A DNA stretch of 64,000 nucleotides from Kiloniella laminariae (GTDB lineage Bacteria; Pseudomonadota; Alphaproteobacteria; Kiloniellales; Kiloniellaceae). The notes beneath the pieces were generated by a model that worked only from the letters and a program-made list of their open reading frames with translations, was not told the origin of the DNA and did no database searches. The translations under genes were made by a program, and so were the position numbers. Shown piece after piece: positions 34,273 through 44,121 of the stretch. The stretch spans positions 310,001 through 374,000 of the forward strand of contig NZ_JAPWGY010000001.1 in assembly GCF_027214005.1 (NCBI RefSeq), read 5' to 3'. How positions within the stretch are numbered: the stretch's first letter is position 1; each line of letters starts with the position of its first letter.

Positions 34273-35694
34273 TTATTGCTTTTGCTTTCCCGCGGGGGGC
34301 AGGTTTCTGAATAATAAAGGCAGTCCCAGACCGCCAATTTCTTTTTTGGCAACATGCTGGACAATCAGGCCAGAGAGAAGCAATCCGCTCCAGACAGAAG
34401 CAAAGACAGCAGCCCACACGCCCCAGGTGCCCCAACCGAGCAGGTGGATAAAGAGAGCAGCAAAGCCGGCTGAGGCGATAACCTGACGATAGATCCCGAT
34501 CCAGACAGTCCAGATGGGACGTTTGACGCCCTGTAAAAAGGACATCATGGCAAAAAGCATCAGGTAGGCCGGGAGCATGGGGGCGGCAAGGAGAAGATAG
34601 TCATAACCCACTGTGATTACTGCCGGGTCAGCGCTGAAAAATCCCAGCAAAAAGGTTCCAATCAAGAGCAGTATCAATCCGCCTGTCAGCATCATGGCGC
34701 CACCTGTGCCAAGGCACCACCAGAAGGCATAACGGATGCGGTCATGGGCAGCTGCTCCATTATTCTGGGCGATGATTGGCAGCAAGGCGATGGTCAGCCC
34801 CAACCCCGGGAGGAGGATGAGCTGCTCTATGCGCAGAGCAATGCCATAGGCCGCAACAGCGGTTGCACCAAAGGGCTGGAGGAAAAACTGGATGACCAGT
34901 ACTCCCAGTGTGATGGTGAGAAAATTAAGGGTGGCAGGGAGCCCCTGACCAGAGAGTTCCCGGATGGTTTTCCAGCAGGGAGCAAAGTCACAGGCTTTGC
35001 AGCCAAAAAGAACGCGGGAACCCAGAGCCTGGTAGAGGAGAAAAGCGGCGACACACCATTCGATCACAACGGTAGATACCGCGAGCCCGTCAAAACCGAT
35101 CCCCTCAATACCAAAGGCCCCAAAAATAAACAGGGGATTGAGCAGACAATTAGCCAGAAAACCACCGATCAGCGCGCGTTGGTTCGAGACAGTATCTCCT
35201 TGTGAACTGAGGATGCCGTTGGCGGAAAAAGCAATCAGGAAAGCTGGCGTCGCCAGCATGATAACCTGGAGATAGGCAGTGGAAAGAGGGTGGAAACTGT
35301 CAGGGACCCCAAGGAGATCAAGCAGAAAGGGTATTGAAACATATCCGGCAACGGCAAGGAAAAGCGAAAAGGCGGCAGCAAAGCTTAGGCCCTGGGCAGC
35401 GAAGGTGCGGGCAAGCTCTCTGTCCCCTTTGCCGATTGCCGTCCCGACCAGTGCAGAAATTCCCTGTCCCAGGCCAATGCCAAAGGCAACAGGGATAAAA
35501 AAAACAGTGAAGGAAACGGAAAGTGCTGCCTGCGCCTCTGTTGAAAGCATTCCGGCGTAAAAGGTATCGACCACGTTGTAGAGTGTATTGAAAAGCATGC
35601 CGATGCTGGCCGGAATGGCCAAGGCCCGGAAGTGTCTGGGCAGACTGCCTTGTGTCAGGTCTCTTTCGCGGGATTTTCCAGGTTTTCTTGCCAA
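34273..35694 (-). CDS. MATE-family efflux transporter (first)
   Basis: The 473-residue protein shows twelve hydrophobic segments in two similar halves; LAIPASIGMLFNTLYNVVDTFYAGMLS at the start and VGTAIGKGDRELARTFAAQGL are typical MATE features. It should export cationic compounds or drugs with a proton or sodium gradient. It is only about 24% like the second MATE by eye (40161-41570) and does not look like a recent duplicate. It lies between the antiporter gene and the nucleotidase gene on the same strand. Confidence 0.92.
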   Translation of the reverse strand: MARKPGKSRERDLTQGSLPRHFRALAIPASIGMLFNTLYNVVDTFYAGMLSTEAQAALSVSFTVFFIPVAFGIGLGQGISALVGTAIGKGDRELARTFAAQGLSFAAAFSLFLAVAGYVSIPFLLDLLGVPDSFHPLSTAYLQVIMLATPAFLIAFSANGILSSQGDTVSNQRALIGGFLANCLLNPLFIFGAFGIEGIGFDGLAVSTVVIEWCVAAFLLYQALGSRVLFGCKACDFAPCWKTIRELSGQGLPATLNFLTITLGVLVIQFFLQPFGATAVAAYGIALRIEQLILLPGLGLTIALLPIIAQNNGAAAHDRIRYAFWWCLGTGGAMMLTGGLILLLIGTFLLGFFSADPAVITVGYDYLLLAAPMLPAYLMLFAMMSFLQGVKRPIWTVWIGIYRQVIASAGFAALFIHLLGWGTWGVWAAVFASVWSGLLLSGLIVQHVAKKEIGGLGLPLLFRNLPPAGKQKQ

Positions 35695-35748
35695 GGGGCG
35701 GCCTTAGGTTGTGTTCGCAGTCTTGACCTGCGAGCAGAGGTGAACCGG

Positions 35749-38298
35749 CTAAAAGTTATCGGGCTTTGTGACGATGGCAACCAGTTTGGCAAGTTCCTGC
35801 TCTTTTGCCAATTTTTCTGCCTCATTCATGGCGCGTCGTTCTTTGGCAACCTCGTCCAGACGGCTGCGCCAATGCGGGTGTGCCTTGACCAGTTTGTGAA
35901 AGGTATTGGCTTCCAGTAACAGAAGGTGCGAATAGCTTATGGAACGAATATCCGCACTGCGTCTGGTTTCTGCCAGAAGCGCCATCTCGCCAAAGAAATC
36001 GCCATGCCCAAGGCGAACGACACGCTCTCCAATACGAATTTCAACGGCCCCGCTGGCAATGAAATACAATCCGTCTGCTTTATCTCCTTTACGGAAGATA
36101 AAAGCGTCGTCAGCGAAAACACGGGTGCGCAGGCTCTTTGTAATTTCGTCCAGCTCGCTTTGACTGAGTTCCGAAAAAACAGGAAAGGAGACGAGCAATT
36201 CAGAGGTTGTTGCCCGGAAGTCGACCTGCGATCGCGGTTTTACCACAGCGTGAATGGACTCGGCTTCCCCGATCAGACTGCGGGCGAGGTCTTCACTGAT
36301 GATACCTGCTTCACGTAAATTATCGATCTGCTCAACTTCTTCCCGATAAGCAAACCGCTCGAGCAGGGCGTGATCCAGTGTGCGGGCAAAGCGCGGGTAT
36401 TGCAGTCTGAGCCCTGCCAGATGGCGTTCTATCTCCTCCTGACGTTGCCGCAATATTTCACCCAAAATTTCTGCGGGTCGATCTCCCAGCAGAGCTTTAA
36501 GTTTAGTGTCAAGAAAAACACCCAGTTCCAACACCATGATCCGGTTGATCAAGAGAAGTTGGAAACGTCGCCCGAGATACTGGGCCAGGGGGCGGTTTAT
36601 GCCCATACGGGCATGACACCAGCCAAGGATTCGAAAAGCGGAACTGTGTTTGTGTGGTTTACGGGCCGCGCGCAGATACCCCAGGCGACCGTCTTCCCTT
36701 GCAGCATCGATCATGGCGTCAACGGCAAGCAGATATTGATCAATGAGGATGTGGGGGACACCAGCGCTCCAGCGTGGATCAAAAAGCAGGGATTTCTCCT
36801 GGTTGGCGAGGGCAACCAGACCCAGTGTCAAACGTTCCTTATCGCTGATTGTTTCTTCAAAAGTCCTGTCTTTGGCAACTTTTGACAGTCGTTCACTGTA
36901 GGGCGACATGGCTGTTTCAACCAGTTCATCATCAAGCTGATAGCGTCCGGCAAAATTCCGCAGACTGCTTTTGACGGTTGAGAGCGACTGGCTGAGAACC
37001 TGGGACCTGAAGGCGCGTTCGATTGGGGAAAGCTGGTCCAGCCCAAGCCAGCGCATAAGGGCAGTCAGTGTTGTTCCCTGTATCAAGAGGGTAAAGAGGG
37101 CAAAGCCTGTGGCCTGAATGGCAATGAAGCGCTTGGTTTCTGGATCTACAAGCGGGTTTTCAGTCACGGCCAATGCCAGAGCCAGGGTAACGGCCCCGCG
37201 CAGTCCTCCCCAGATGATAACGGTCTTGGTGGGCGTGCTAATACTTTGCGTCAGGCGCGTTGCGGATAAAATCGGGAAAACACCAAAGAGGATAACAGCC
37301 CGGGCGACCAGTGCTGCGAAAACCGCAACGAGAGTAATCCAGAGATCGGAGACCTGGACATCAGCCAGCAAGCCCGGAACCAGGAGTGCCGCAAGAATGA
37401 AAACCAGACTTCCTGCCCACCAGGATAACTGGTCGAGTGTATCCTGAAAAAACCGGAAAGTTTCGCTCTGGAATCGGGACCGGGCAAAGGCACTGAGGAC
37501 CAGTCCTGCTGTGACCACTGCCACGACACCTGAAATATGGATATAGTTATTGGCCAGAGTATAAATCAGATAGGGCAGGGCAACGGTGATGGTAACCTGT
37601 GCTGCCCGGAAAGACCGGAGCCAGGCAAGAATCTGGACGGTCACACGGCCAGCTATGAGACCGACGGCGATCCCGCCTGCAAGAGAGACCGAGAGCGTGC
37701 TGCTGACGTTGAGCAGATCAAACTTCCCGCCTGAGATAGTCAGTGCCAGAAAGGCACTAAAAGCGGCAATCGCTGTTGCATCGTTGAGCAGGCTTTCACC
37801 CTCGACCAGGCGTGTCAGGCGGGCGGGGGCGCCGAGGTCACGAAAGAGTGCAATAACAGCGCTGGGGTCGGTTGTCGCGACAATGGCCCCAAACAGCAAA
37901 CAGACAACCAGAGGCGCAGATGAAACGAAGGAAACGGCACCGCCGATAATGACCAGAGCAACGACAACACCAAGAACGGCAAGCAGGATGACAGGAGCCG
38001 TATCTTTTGCCAGTCGGCGTACATCAATAGTGACGGCTCCCTGAAACAGCAGGATTGGCAGCATGATATCGAGAAACGTTGCCGAGGAGACCGGAATATC
38101 GATTACCAGCGAGGCCACTTCATTGAACTGATCAGTAATGGTCGTATAGAGCAGCCATTTGGCAGCCAAAGCCAAAAGGACACCGATCATGGCGAGAACA
38201 ACGGTGAAAGGCAGGCCGCTGCGCCGGGCAAGAGGCTGGCTGCAGGCAATAACGACCAGCAGCGCGGCAATGGTAAGAACAATATCTGAAATAGGCAC
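35749..38298 (-). CDS. CPA1 cation/proton antiporter with C-terminal cyclic-nucleotide-binding domain
   Basis: The 849-residue protein starts with an NhaP-type membrane domain of about 12 segments (to about residue 420) with ATTDPSAVIALFRDLGAP, VEGESLLNDATA and WGGLRGAVTLALALA, the ion-binding and inverted-repeat motifs of CPA1. A cytoplasmic part of about 280 residues follows, predicted mostly helical, then a cyclic-nucleotide-binding fold from about residue 703: FPVFSELSQSELDEI, FIFRKGDKADGLYFIASGAVEI, GHGDFFGEMALLAETRRSADI, where the phosphate-binding cassette F-G-E-M-A-L-L with R-R-x-A-D is intact. The fusion resembles the SLC9C family and bacterial relatives, in which voltage or cNMP controls exchange. 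Regulation by cAMP/cGMP is inference from the intact cassette. Confidence 0.92.
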   Translation of the reverse strand: MPISDIVLTIAALLVVIACSQPLARRSGLPFTVVLAMIGVLLALAAKWLLYTTITDQFNEVASLVIDIPVSSATFLDIMLPILLFQGAVTIDVRRLAKDTAPVILLAVLGVVVALVIIGGAVSFVSSAPLVVCLLFGAIVATTDPSAVIALFRDLGAPARLTRLVEGESLLNDATAIAAFSAFLALTISGGKFDLLNVSSTLSVSLAGGIAVGLIAGRVTVQILAWLRSFRAAQVTITVALPYLIYTLANNYIHISGVVAVVTAGLVLSAFARSRFQSETFRFFQDTLDQLSWWAGSLVFILAALLVPGLLADVQVSDLWITLVAVFAALVARAVILFGVFPILSATRLTQSISTPTKTVIIWGGLRGAVTLALALAVTENPLVDPETKRFIAIQATGFALFTLLIQGTTLTALMRWLGLDQLSPIERAFRSQVLSQSLSTVKSSLRNFAGRYQLDDELVETAMSPYSERLSKVAKDRTFEETISDKERLTLGLVALANQEKSLLFDPRWSAGVPHILIDQYLLAVDAMIDAAREDGRLGYLRAARKPHKHSSAFRILGWCHARMGINRPLAQYLGRRFQLLLINRIMVLELGVFLDTKLKALLGDRPAEILGEILRQRQEEIERHLAGLRLQYPRFARTLDHALLERFAYREEVEQIDNLREAGIISEDLARSLIGEAESIHAVVKPRSQVDFRATTSELLVSFPVFSELSQSELDEITKSLRTRVFADDAFIFRKGDKADGLYFIASGAVEIRIGERVVRLGHGDFFGEMALLAETRRSADIRSISYSHLLLLEANTFHKLVKAHPHWRSRLDEVAKERRAMNEAEKLAKEQELAKLVAIVTKPDNF

Positions 38299-38437
38299 TA
38301 TCGACGTCCGTGGTCAGTTTCCTGAAACATTGGCACAGTTTTGAGGGGCTGGGGCAAGAACTTGTTGTGTTCTTCTGTTACCTTGCTTTGAAGCTGATTT
38401 TTGGTCTGGGGGAATGGTGGTTTCCGGGAATTGCCGT

Positions 38438-39979
38438 TCAAACGCACATTGTCCGTTCTGCCGGGAAAGTGATTGTGACGGTGGTACCTTCGTTGCGCGC
38501 ACTCTGGATCGAAAGTGTTCCGCCGTGCAGTTCGGTAAACCGCTTGCTTAATGACAGGCCGAGACCCGTGCCTTCGTGGGCTGTTCTGGCATTGGCCCGT
38601 GCCTGACCAAAGGGTTCCATAATTCTGGGGAGATCACCCGGGGCGATACCACAGCCTGTATCCATAACCTCGATATAGATTTTCTGCCCGGTTGTTTTTC
38701 CGAGAGAAAGGATGATCTTGTCTCCGTTGGCTGTGAACTTGAGGGCATTGGAAAGAAGGTTGAGGATGATCTGCCTGATAATACGCTCGTCGCCGAGGAG
38801 AAAGAGGTCTGCTTCAGGTTCCTCGATGCAGATCTGTCCGGTGCCGTGGCTGGATTTGCCGCGCAGGATCTGTAGACAGCAGGCCACGGTGTCTTTCAGA
38901 TTGAGCTTTTCTTCATGAAGTGTGAACTCGCCAGCTTCGACCTTGGAAATATCAAGAACATCATTGATCAGATTGAGCAGGTGCTCGCCAGAGCGATGCA
39001 CATCCGTGATGTATTCCTTGTATTTCGGATGGCCCAAAGCCCCAAAAAATTCGTCACGCATCAATTGGGTAAAACCGAGAATGGAGTTCATCGGGGTGCG
39101 CAGTTCGTGACTCATATGGGCAAGAAATTCAGATTTGGCACTGTTGGCAATATCAGCGTCTTCCTTGGCCTGGACCAAAGAAATTTCTGCCAGCTTCAAA
39201 TCCGTGATGTCTTTATGGATACTGACAATACTGCCGTCTTCAGTGCGTCTGTCGCTGAGCAGCAGATAGCGCCCGTCCCGCAGTTGGATACCAAAGGATT
39301 TTGGGGGGCCTTTGACCAGATCTTCCCGACGTTCGATGTAAGCCTGTCGCTGGTTATCACTGACCAGGACTGTGCCCCGGTTTACATCAAGCTCGCCCAG
39401 ATAGCGACGATGCGCTCCCACGGCGGCCTCTTCATCGCTGTAGCCATAAAACTCTTTAAATTTTGAGTTACAGATTATCAGACGGCCATCGACACCATAA
39501 AGAACAAAGCCCTCGCTCATGGCTTCGAGTGCATCAACCAGTATCTGACGGGACGCAAGTGCTGCATGCTCTGCCAGTTTGTTTTCTGTAACATCGTGCC
39601 CGGTGAAGAGGAAATAGTTCTTTCCGGTAATGGTTATGGACTGAAGTGCAATGGAAAAATCATGCAGGGTACCGTCTTTGCCGCGTAATCTTGCCGGAAA
39701 ACGGTCAACGATCTTGTCGGTTTTAAATTGCCGGATCAGCTTGGCGCGCTGGGTCGGTTGAACCCAGATGTTCAACCCCTGAACTGTTTTTCCTGCGAGT
39801 TCTTTGCGGGTATAACCAAGGATGGAAAGCCAGGCATCGCTGATAAGCAAAATTTTGCCGTCATGCTGTTCGGTAATCGCCAGATAGGTTCCAGAGGCGC
39901 CAACCAGAGCGAGTAATAGATCATCTGCCTTAAGCGCGCGTTCGGCAAAGATGGCACTTAGCTCTGGCAACTCTGGCAT
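38438..39979 (-). CDS. PAS-domain sensor histidine kinase
   Basis: The 513-residue protein has no membrane segment. Two PAS domains are visible: GKILLISDAWLSILGYTRKELAGK and DGRLIICNSKFKEFYGYSDEEAA. Then comes HisKA with the phosphorylated His in AHMSHELRTPMNSILGF (about residue 290), the N box LLSNALKFT, and the HATPase motifs DTGCGIAPGDLPRIMEPF and GTGLGLSLSKR. It lacks a receiver domain, and no response regulator gene is adjacent, so it is an orphan sensor, probably sensing a cytoplasmic redox or ligand signal. Confidence 0.93.
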   Translation of the reverse strand: MPELPELSAIFAERALKADDLLLALVGASGTYLAITEQHDGKILLISDAWLSILGYTRKELAGKTVQGLNIWVQPTQRAKLIRQFKTDKIVDRFPARLRGKDGTLHDFSIALQSITITGKNYFLFTGHDVTENKLAEHAALASRQILVDALEAMSEGFVLYGVDGRLIICNSKFKEFYGYSDEEAAVGAHRRYLGELDVNRGTVLVSDNQRQAYIERREDLVKGPPKSFGIQLRDGRYLLLSDRRTEDGSIVSIHKDITDLKLAEISLVQAKEDADIANSAKSEFLAHMSHELRTPMNSILGFTQLMRDEFFGALGHPKYKEYITDVHRSGEHLLNLINDVLDISKVEAGEFTLHEEKLNLKDTVACCLQILRGKSSHGTGQICIEEPEADLFLLGDERIIRQIILNLLSNALKFTANGDKIILSLGKTTGQKIYIEVMDTGCGIAPGDLPRIMEPFGQARANARTAHEGTGLGLSLSKRFTELHGGTLSIQSARNEGTTVTITFPAERTMCV

Positions 39980-40160
39980 TCTTTATCCTTTTCCGGTCTT
40001 CTGCTTTCGATAGGGGAATATAGGAATAGGGTAGGGGTAGGACGGCAGGAAATAGTGCAAAAAGTGCTTTAGAAACAGGGCGGATCATAAACCGGAAAAT
40101 AACTTAACAGGAAAAAGCCTCGGCAGGCAAACGGTCTGATGCCCTGTTTTCACGGGATTA

Positions 40161-41570
40161 TTATGTGGCCTTATATTGTTTGGATATTGTTTGGCGGAAC
40201 AATCCCATTTTCATGCCGTTGGTGTTTGCATTCAGGAAGAGCACAACCAGAGATAAAATAATCATGAGGAATTCGGCCAGAGGAGGCGCATACCAGATCC
40301 CCTGTTCACCAAGAAGAAAAGGCAGGGTGAAAATCAGTGGCAGGGAAAAGAGATAAGTCCGGGAAAGGCCGAGGATTGCCGAGCGTCTGGCGTCGCCGAT
40401 CGCCTGGAAAAAACCGGAAAGAACCATGCTGAGGCCAAAAGCAAAATAGAACAGCGTGATCTGGGGCAAGATACGTTGGGTCTCACTGGCGATTAGGCTG
40501 TCATCAACAAAGATAAACCCGATCTGCCCGGCAAAAACATTGAAAAGGATCTGGAGGCTGCCGCAATAGAAAAGCGCCGAGAGCAGGGCCAGTTTGATAC
40601 TTGCATTGACCCGGGGCCAGAGCTGAGCCCCCTGATTGTTTCCCGCGACAGTCTGAAAGGCGATGTTCAGTCCCAGAAGGGGTAAAAAAGTGAAGGTCAT
40701 TATTCGGGTGATAATGCCGTAGGCTGCAACTGTGGCTGCATAATGCTCGTGCCCCCATTGCTGAAGCGAATAGAGAATGGTGGCCGAGGTCATCGATACT
40801 CCAAGATAACCAAGGCTGGCCGGTGCGCCAAGGGCAAGAAACCGTTTCCAGAACCGCGTCGGGTTGTGAAAAACCGTCTGGGAAAAGGTGAAAGCGGAAC
40901 GTGCTTTCTGATGGTAAAGCCCAACTGCGATGATGGAGATGAGCTGGGCCAGTATTGTGCCATAGGCTGATCCGGCCACACCCTGTTCCAGCTTGACGAT
41001 CAGGATATAGTTGAAGGTAATATTCAACAGGGTAGAAAACAGGGAAAGGAAGGCGATAAAACCCATCTTTCCTTCACAGCGCAGTGCGTCAAAATTGATG
41101 GTCAGAAGAAACTGAAGAGGGGAAAAGAAGATCAGGAGCGAGATATAGCTATAGCCCATCTCACTGAGGGGCAGCGAGCCTTTTGTCACCCAGGAAATCA
41201 ATGCGGTTCCGGCAATTAGGAACAGGGCAATCAGCAGCAGGCAGACCACTGCAGAGAGCAAAATAGCGCTGCCGAGAGCCGCATTTGCCTCATCGTTTTT
41301 CCTCGCGCCGAGCAAACGGGCAACAACACTGGAAAATCCGCCTGAAACCCAGGTGGACAGCGCAACAATCAGCATGAAGACCGGAAACATCATGGTTACA
41401 GCTGTCAGAGCTTCCGGTCCGACAAATTCACCCAGGAAGTAAGCATCGACGACGGTAAAAAATCCGCTGACCAACATCACCAGAATAATCGGTGCTGCTG
41501 TCTTGAGAAAAAGCTTTGGCAGCGATCCGACGAGAAACATGTTCTCGGGTGGGGATTCTGGGGTGGACAC
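40161..41570 (-). CDS. MATE-family efflux transporter (second)
   Basis: The 469-residue membrane protein has MATE features: MMFPVFMLIVALSTWVSGGFSSVVARLLGA and a second half with VAAYGIITRIMTFTFLPLLGLNIAFQTVAGNNQGAQ. It has the same architecture as the first MATE in this window but a different sequence. It lies 175 bases from the start of the DUF455 gene and in the same direction; the gap contains 15-base tandem repeats. Substrate unknown. Confidence 0.92.
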   Translation of the reverse strand: MSTPESPPENMFLVGSLPKLFLKTAAPIILVMLVSGFFTVVDAYFLGEFVGPEALTAVTMMFPVFMLIVALSTWVSGGFSSVVARLLGARKNDEANAALGSAILLSAVVCLLLIALFLIAGTALISWVTKGSLPLSEMGYSYISLLIFFSPLQFLLTINFDALRCEGKMGFIAFLSLFSTLLNITFNYILIVKLEQGVAGSAYGTILAQLISIIAVGLYHQKARSAFTFSQTVFHNPTRFWKRFLALGAPASLGYLGVSMTSATILYSLQQWGHEHYAATVAAYGIITRIMTFTFLPLLGLNIAFQTVAGNNQGAQLWPRVNASIKLALLSALFYCGSLQILFNVFAGQIGFIFVDDSLIASETQRILPQITLFYFAFGLSMVLSGFFQAIGDARRSAILGLSRTYLFSLPLIFTLPFLLGEQGIWYAPPLAEFLMIILSLVVLFLNANTNGMKMGLFRQTISKQYKAT

Positions 41571-41629
41571 CGAACTTTCCTCTTCCCGGATTTTTGAGCA
41601 GGTTATGACAAAGAGTTTTTTGCTGAGTG

Positions 41630-41666
41630 TTCAGATTCTGGGCATTCAGATTCCGGGAATTCAGAC
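41630..41666. repeat. 15-bp tandem repeat, about 2.5 copies
   Basis: TTCAGATTCTGGGCA and TTCAGATTCCGGGAA are followed by TTCAGAC, upstream of the second MATE gene. Units differ at three positions. Confidence 0.85.
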
Positions 41667-41745
41667 AAAAGTAAACCCTCGGGTGTACATTCTGCATTTG
41701 CAACTTAAAGTGTCAATAGGTTTGCGACCATAACATATTATGATC

Positions 41746-42555
41746 CTAGAGATCCGCAACAGGACCGTAATAATCGATAGGGAAACCGGCCAGATCACGG
41801 CCTTCAGTATTGAAGGGGGAACGTACTCTGCCCTTAAAGAGGGTCAGGATGATGTTTTGCCAGCTTTCAATCGGGTCTTCCGCGTCCTGCTGACAGAGGT
41901 ATTCGAACCAGCGCTTGCCTCTTGCGACATGGGAAATTTCATCGTCATAGATAATCTGAAGCCGATCCGCACTTTCAAAATCCTTGACCGCGCGAAGCCT
42001 GACAATTATGCCCGGGGTCACATCCAGTCCCCTGGCTTCAAGCACCATCGGGACGACAGCAAGTCTGGCTTTGAGGTTGTGCTCGGTAACCTCTGCCCCT
42101 TGCCATAGTCCGGCGTGAGCAGGAAGGGCGCCATAATGTGAGCCAAGCTGTTTGAGGCGCTCACACAGTAAAAGGTGGTGTCGGGCTTCATCATCGGCGA
42201 TGGCAACCCAGTCATCATAAAATTCTTTTGGCATCGGGGTTCGGGCAAAGCGAACAATGATATCCCAGCAGAGGTTAATGGCATGGAGTTCAATGTGAGC
42301 CAATGCATGCAGGAGGGCAATGCGTCCCTCGGGATCCTGTGTCACCTTTCGTCGGGGTACTTCCGTTGGAGGAACCAGAACCGGGCTCTCTTCCCTGGCA
42401 GGTTCTGGTGGAATATCAGCCAGACCTACCCGGGAGATTGTCCCCGCCTGCCAGGCACGGGCGCAGAGGCGGGAATATTCTGATTTTTCCTGTGAGTTGG
42501 CGATGCAAAGAGCCTGTGCAGCGGCCTCTGCCAGGGTCTTGGGCAAGATGCTCAT
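41746..42555 (-). CDS. DUF455 ferritin-like protein
   Basis: The 269-residue protein belongs to DUF455: VPPTEVPRRKVTQDPEGRIALLHALAHIELHAINLCWD then DDWVAIADDEARHHLLLCERL and VLEARGLDVTPG, finishing YDDEISHVARGKRWF. The Glu and His residues (E-x-x-H in AHIELHA, DDEARHH and DEISHV) are arranged as in di-iron ferritin-like four-helix bundles. The family is widespread with no proven function; some members sit near tRNA-modifying genes. It follows the peroxiredoxin gene by 59 bases. Confidence 0.9.
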   Translation of the reverse strand: MSILPKTLAEAAAQALCIANSQEKSEYSRLCARAWQAGTISRVGLADIPPEPAREESPVLVPPTEVPRRKVTQDPEGRIALLHALAHIELHAINLCWDIIVRFARTPMPKEFYDDWVAIADDEARHHLLLCERLKQLGSHYGALPAHAGLWQGAEVTEHNLKARLAVVPMVLEARGLDVTPGIIVRLRAVKDFESADRLQIIYDDEISHVARGKRWFEYLCQQDAEDPIESWQNIILTLFKGRVRSPFNTEGRDLAGFPIDYYGPVADL

Positions 42556-42614
42556 GGGGGATCTCCAGCAAATACAGGACTGTTTCGGATGCCAGGCCGT
42601 TCGGTTGCGAAAAA

Positions 42615-43079
42615 TTACAGACTGGCGACTGCTTCCTGAACCTCTTTGACATGTCCGGAAACCTTTACCTTGTGCCAGATCTGCCGGATTACCCCCCGGG
42701 CATCAATCAGGAATGTCGCCCGCTCAATTCCCATATATTCCTTGCCATACAATTTTTTCAGGATCCAGACGCCGTAGGCTTCACAGATTGCACCAGTTTC
42801 ATCTGAGACGAGAGGGAAATTCAGCTCGTTCTTGGCAATAAAATTGTCGTGGCGCTTTACAGAGTCTTTCGAGACACCGATCACCCGTGCGTTAAGCCTG
42901 GAAAAATCCGCCAGGGCATCGCGAAAATCACAGGCCTCGGTGGTACAGCCCGGAGTAGAGTCTTTGGGATAAAAATACAGAACGACGTTCTGTCCTTGCA
43001 GCGAACTGAGTGTCAGTTCATCCCCGCCGTTGAGAGGAGCTGTAAAATCAGGGGCCTTATCGCCGGTTTCAAGGCTCAT
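42615..43079 (-). CDS. bcp: Thioredoxin-dependent thiol peroxidase (Bcp/PrxQ)
   Basis: The 154-residue peroxiredoxin carries YPKDSTPGCTTEACDF, in which the peroxidatic Cys is five residues before the resolving Cys, the atypical 2-Cys arrangement of Bcp. It reduces hydroperoxides in the cytoplasm. The start ends in METGDKAPDF, usual for the group. It is next to the DUF455 gene on the same strand and possibly co-transcribed, which could link peroxide defence with that ferritin-like protein. Confidence 0.95.
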   Translation of the reverse strand: MSLETGDKAPDFTAPLNGGDELTLSSLQGQNVVLYFYPKDSTPGCTTEACDFRDALADFSRLNARVIGVSKDSVKRHDNFIAKNELNFPLVSDETGAICEAYGVWILKKLYGKEYMGIERATFLIDARGVIRQIWHKVKVSGHVKEVQEAVASL

Positions 43080-43304
43080 CAGTCGGTATCCTTTTCAGAA
43101 ATTTTTTGCAGTGTTGTTTTCTTGCGCCGAAAGTTAGCAGGCTATCCCCTAAAGCCCAAGTGCGAACAGTTTCAATCTGACGGGCGATTCATTTTTGAGT
43201 GGTGATCGTGAAATAGTTTTTTGAGAAAAAATTACACCTATTAAGTGTTTTTTGTTCTAGTGTGGTGAGGCAAAATCTTTCAATTAATAATATCGGACTA
43301 GAAA

Positions 43305-44105
43305 ATGTTTCAAGCTATGAGATCTGTCATTATAGCTCTGGCGCTGTTCGGAGTATCTGGTGTCCAGGTATTCGCTGATAGCTCATCTCCAGAAACTCCA
43401 ACTTACAAGGGTGCCGTGCACATTATCACCGAGCCGATAATCATGGCAGTACGTTCTTATTCCCTGAGCCCGACCAGAAACACCTCTAAAACCTTTGGAA
43501 AGGTAAATGGAGGCGATTTTTATATGGGGAGTTTTTCCAAGGGGACCAGCCAGGTTAAACAACTGGGCGACAACTTGTTGATGCTCGTTTCCATTGACGA
43601 AATGACTGTGAATGCCCATGGCCAACAACAGAGATCTTCACCAGAAATGAAAATTTCTGTCGAGCTTACGCCTCAAGGCAAGGTTCTTGAAATGGATTTT
43701 GCGGCACCGGAACTTTCTTCTGCTGAATTTCAGCAAACAAAACAATTATTGGGTAACGCAGTAAAACAAAGCGTTGCCACTTTCCCGAAAGAAGGTGTTC
43801 GCGAAGGACACAGATTTGAGAACTCGATTGATCTCGGGATTGGGATAATGAAATCGGTCGGAAAAGTCCTGGGGAAAACCGAATTTCGTGACAGGGAGAT
43901 GCTTCTGGTCGATTTTGATGAAAGTACGGCTTCTTTTAACTTTGAAGGGAAGAATATCAAAGGGGATATAACAGGTTATGGCTTGATGGATGTTGCTACT
44001 GGTGCCTGGAGCTATAGTGAATTGCTTATCGACATGCTGCTGGAGTATGAAGGAGAAAAGACCAACCTTTATGTGAATCAGGTTACTGAAATCCTACTGG
44101 AATAA
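43305..44105 (+). CDS. Secreted protein of unknown family
   Basis: I do not recognise this 266-residue protein. Residues 1-24 form a signal peptide (RSVIIALALFGVSGVQVFA), and the mature part looks all-beta with alternating strands (LLMLVSIDEMTVNAHG, EMLLVDFDESTASF, GDITGYGLMDVATGAWSYSELLID). No cysteine, no motif. It is visibly richer in A and T than its neighbours and sits alone between minus-strand genes, which hints at a different origin. An alternative start is at 43317. The ribosome site is weak for both starts. Confidence 0.75.
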   Translation: MFQAMRSVIIALALFGVSGVQVFADSSSPETPTYKGAVHIITEPIIMAVRSYSLSPTRNTSKTFGKVNGGDFYMGSFSKGTSQVKQLGDNLLMLVSIDEMTVNAHGQQQRSSPEMKISVELTPQGKVLEMDFAAPELSSAEFQQTKQLLGNAVKQSVATFPKEGVREGHRFENSIDLGIGIMKSVGKVLGKTEFRDREMLLVDFDESTASFNFEGKNIKGDITGYGLMDVATGAWSYSELLIDMLLEYEGEKTNLYVNQVTEILLE

Positions 44106-44121
44106 CAAAAGCTGGCTCGGG

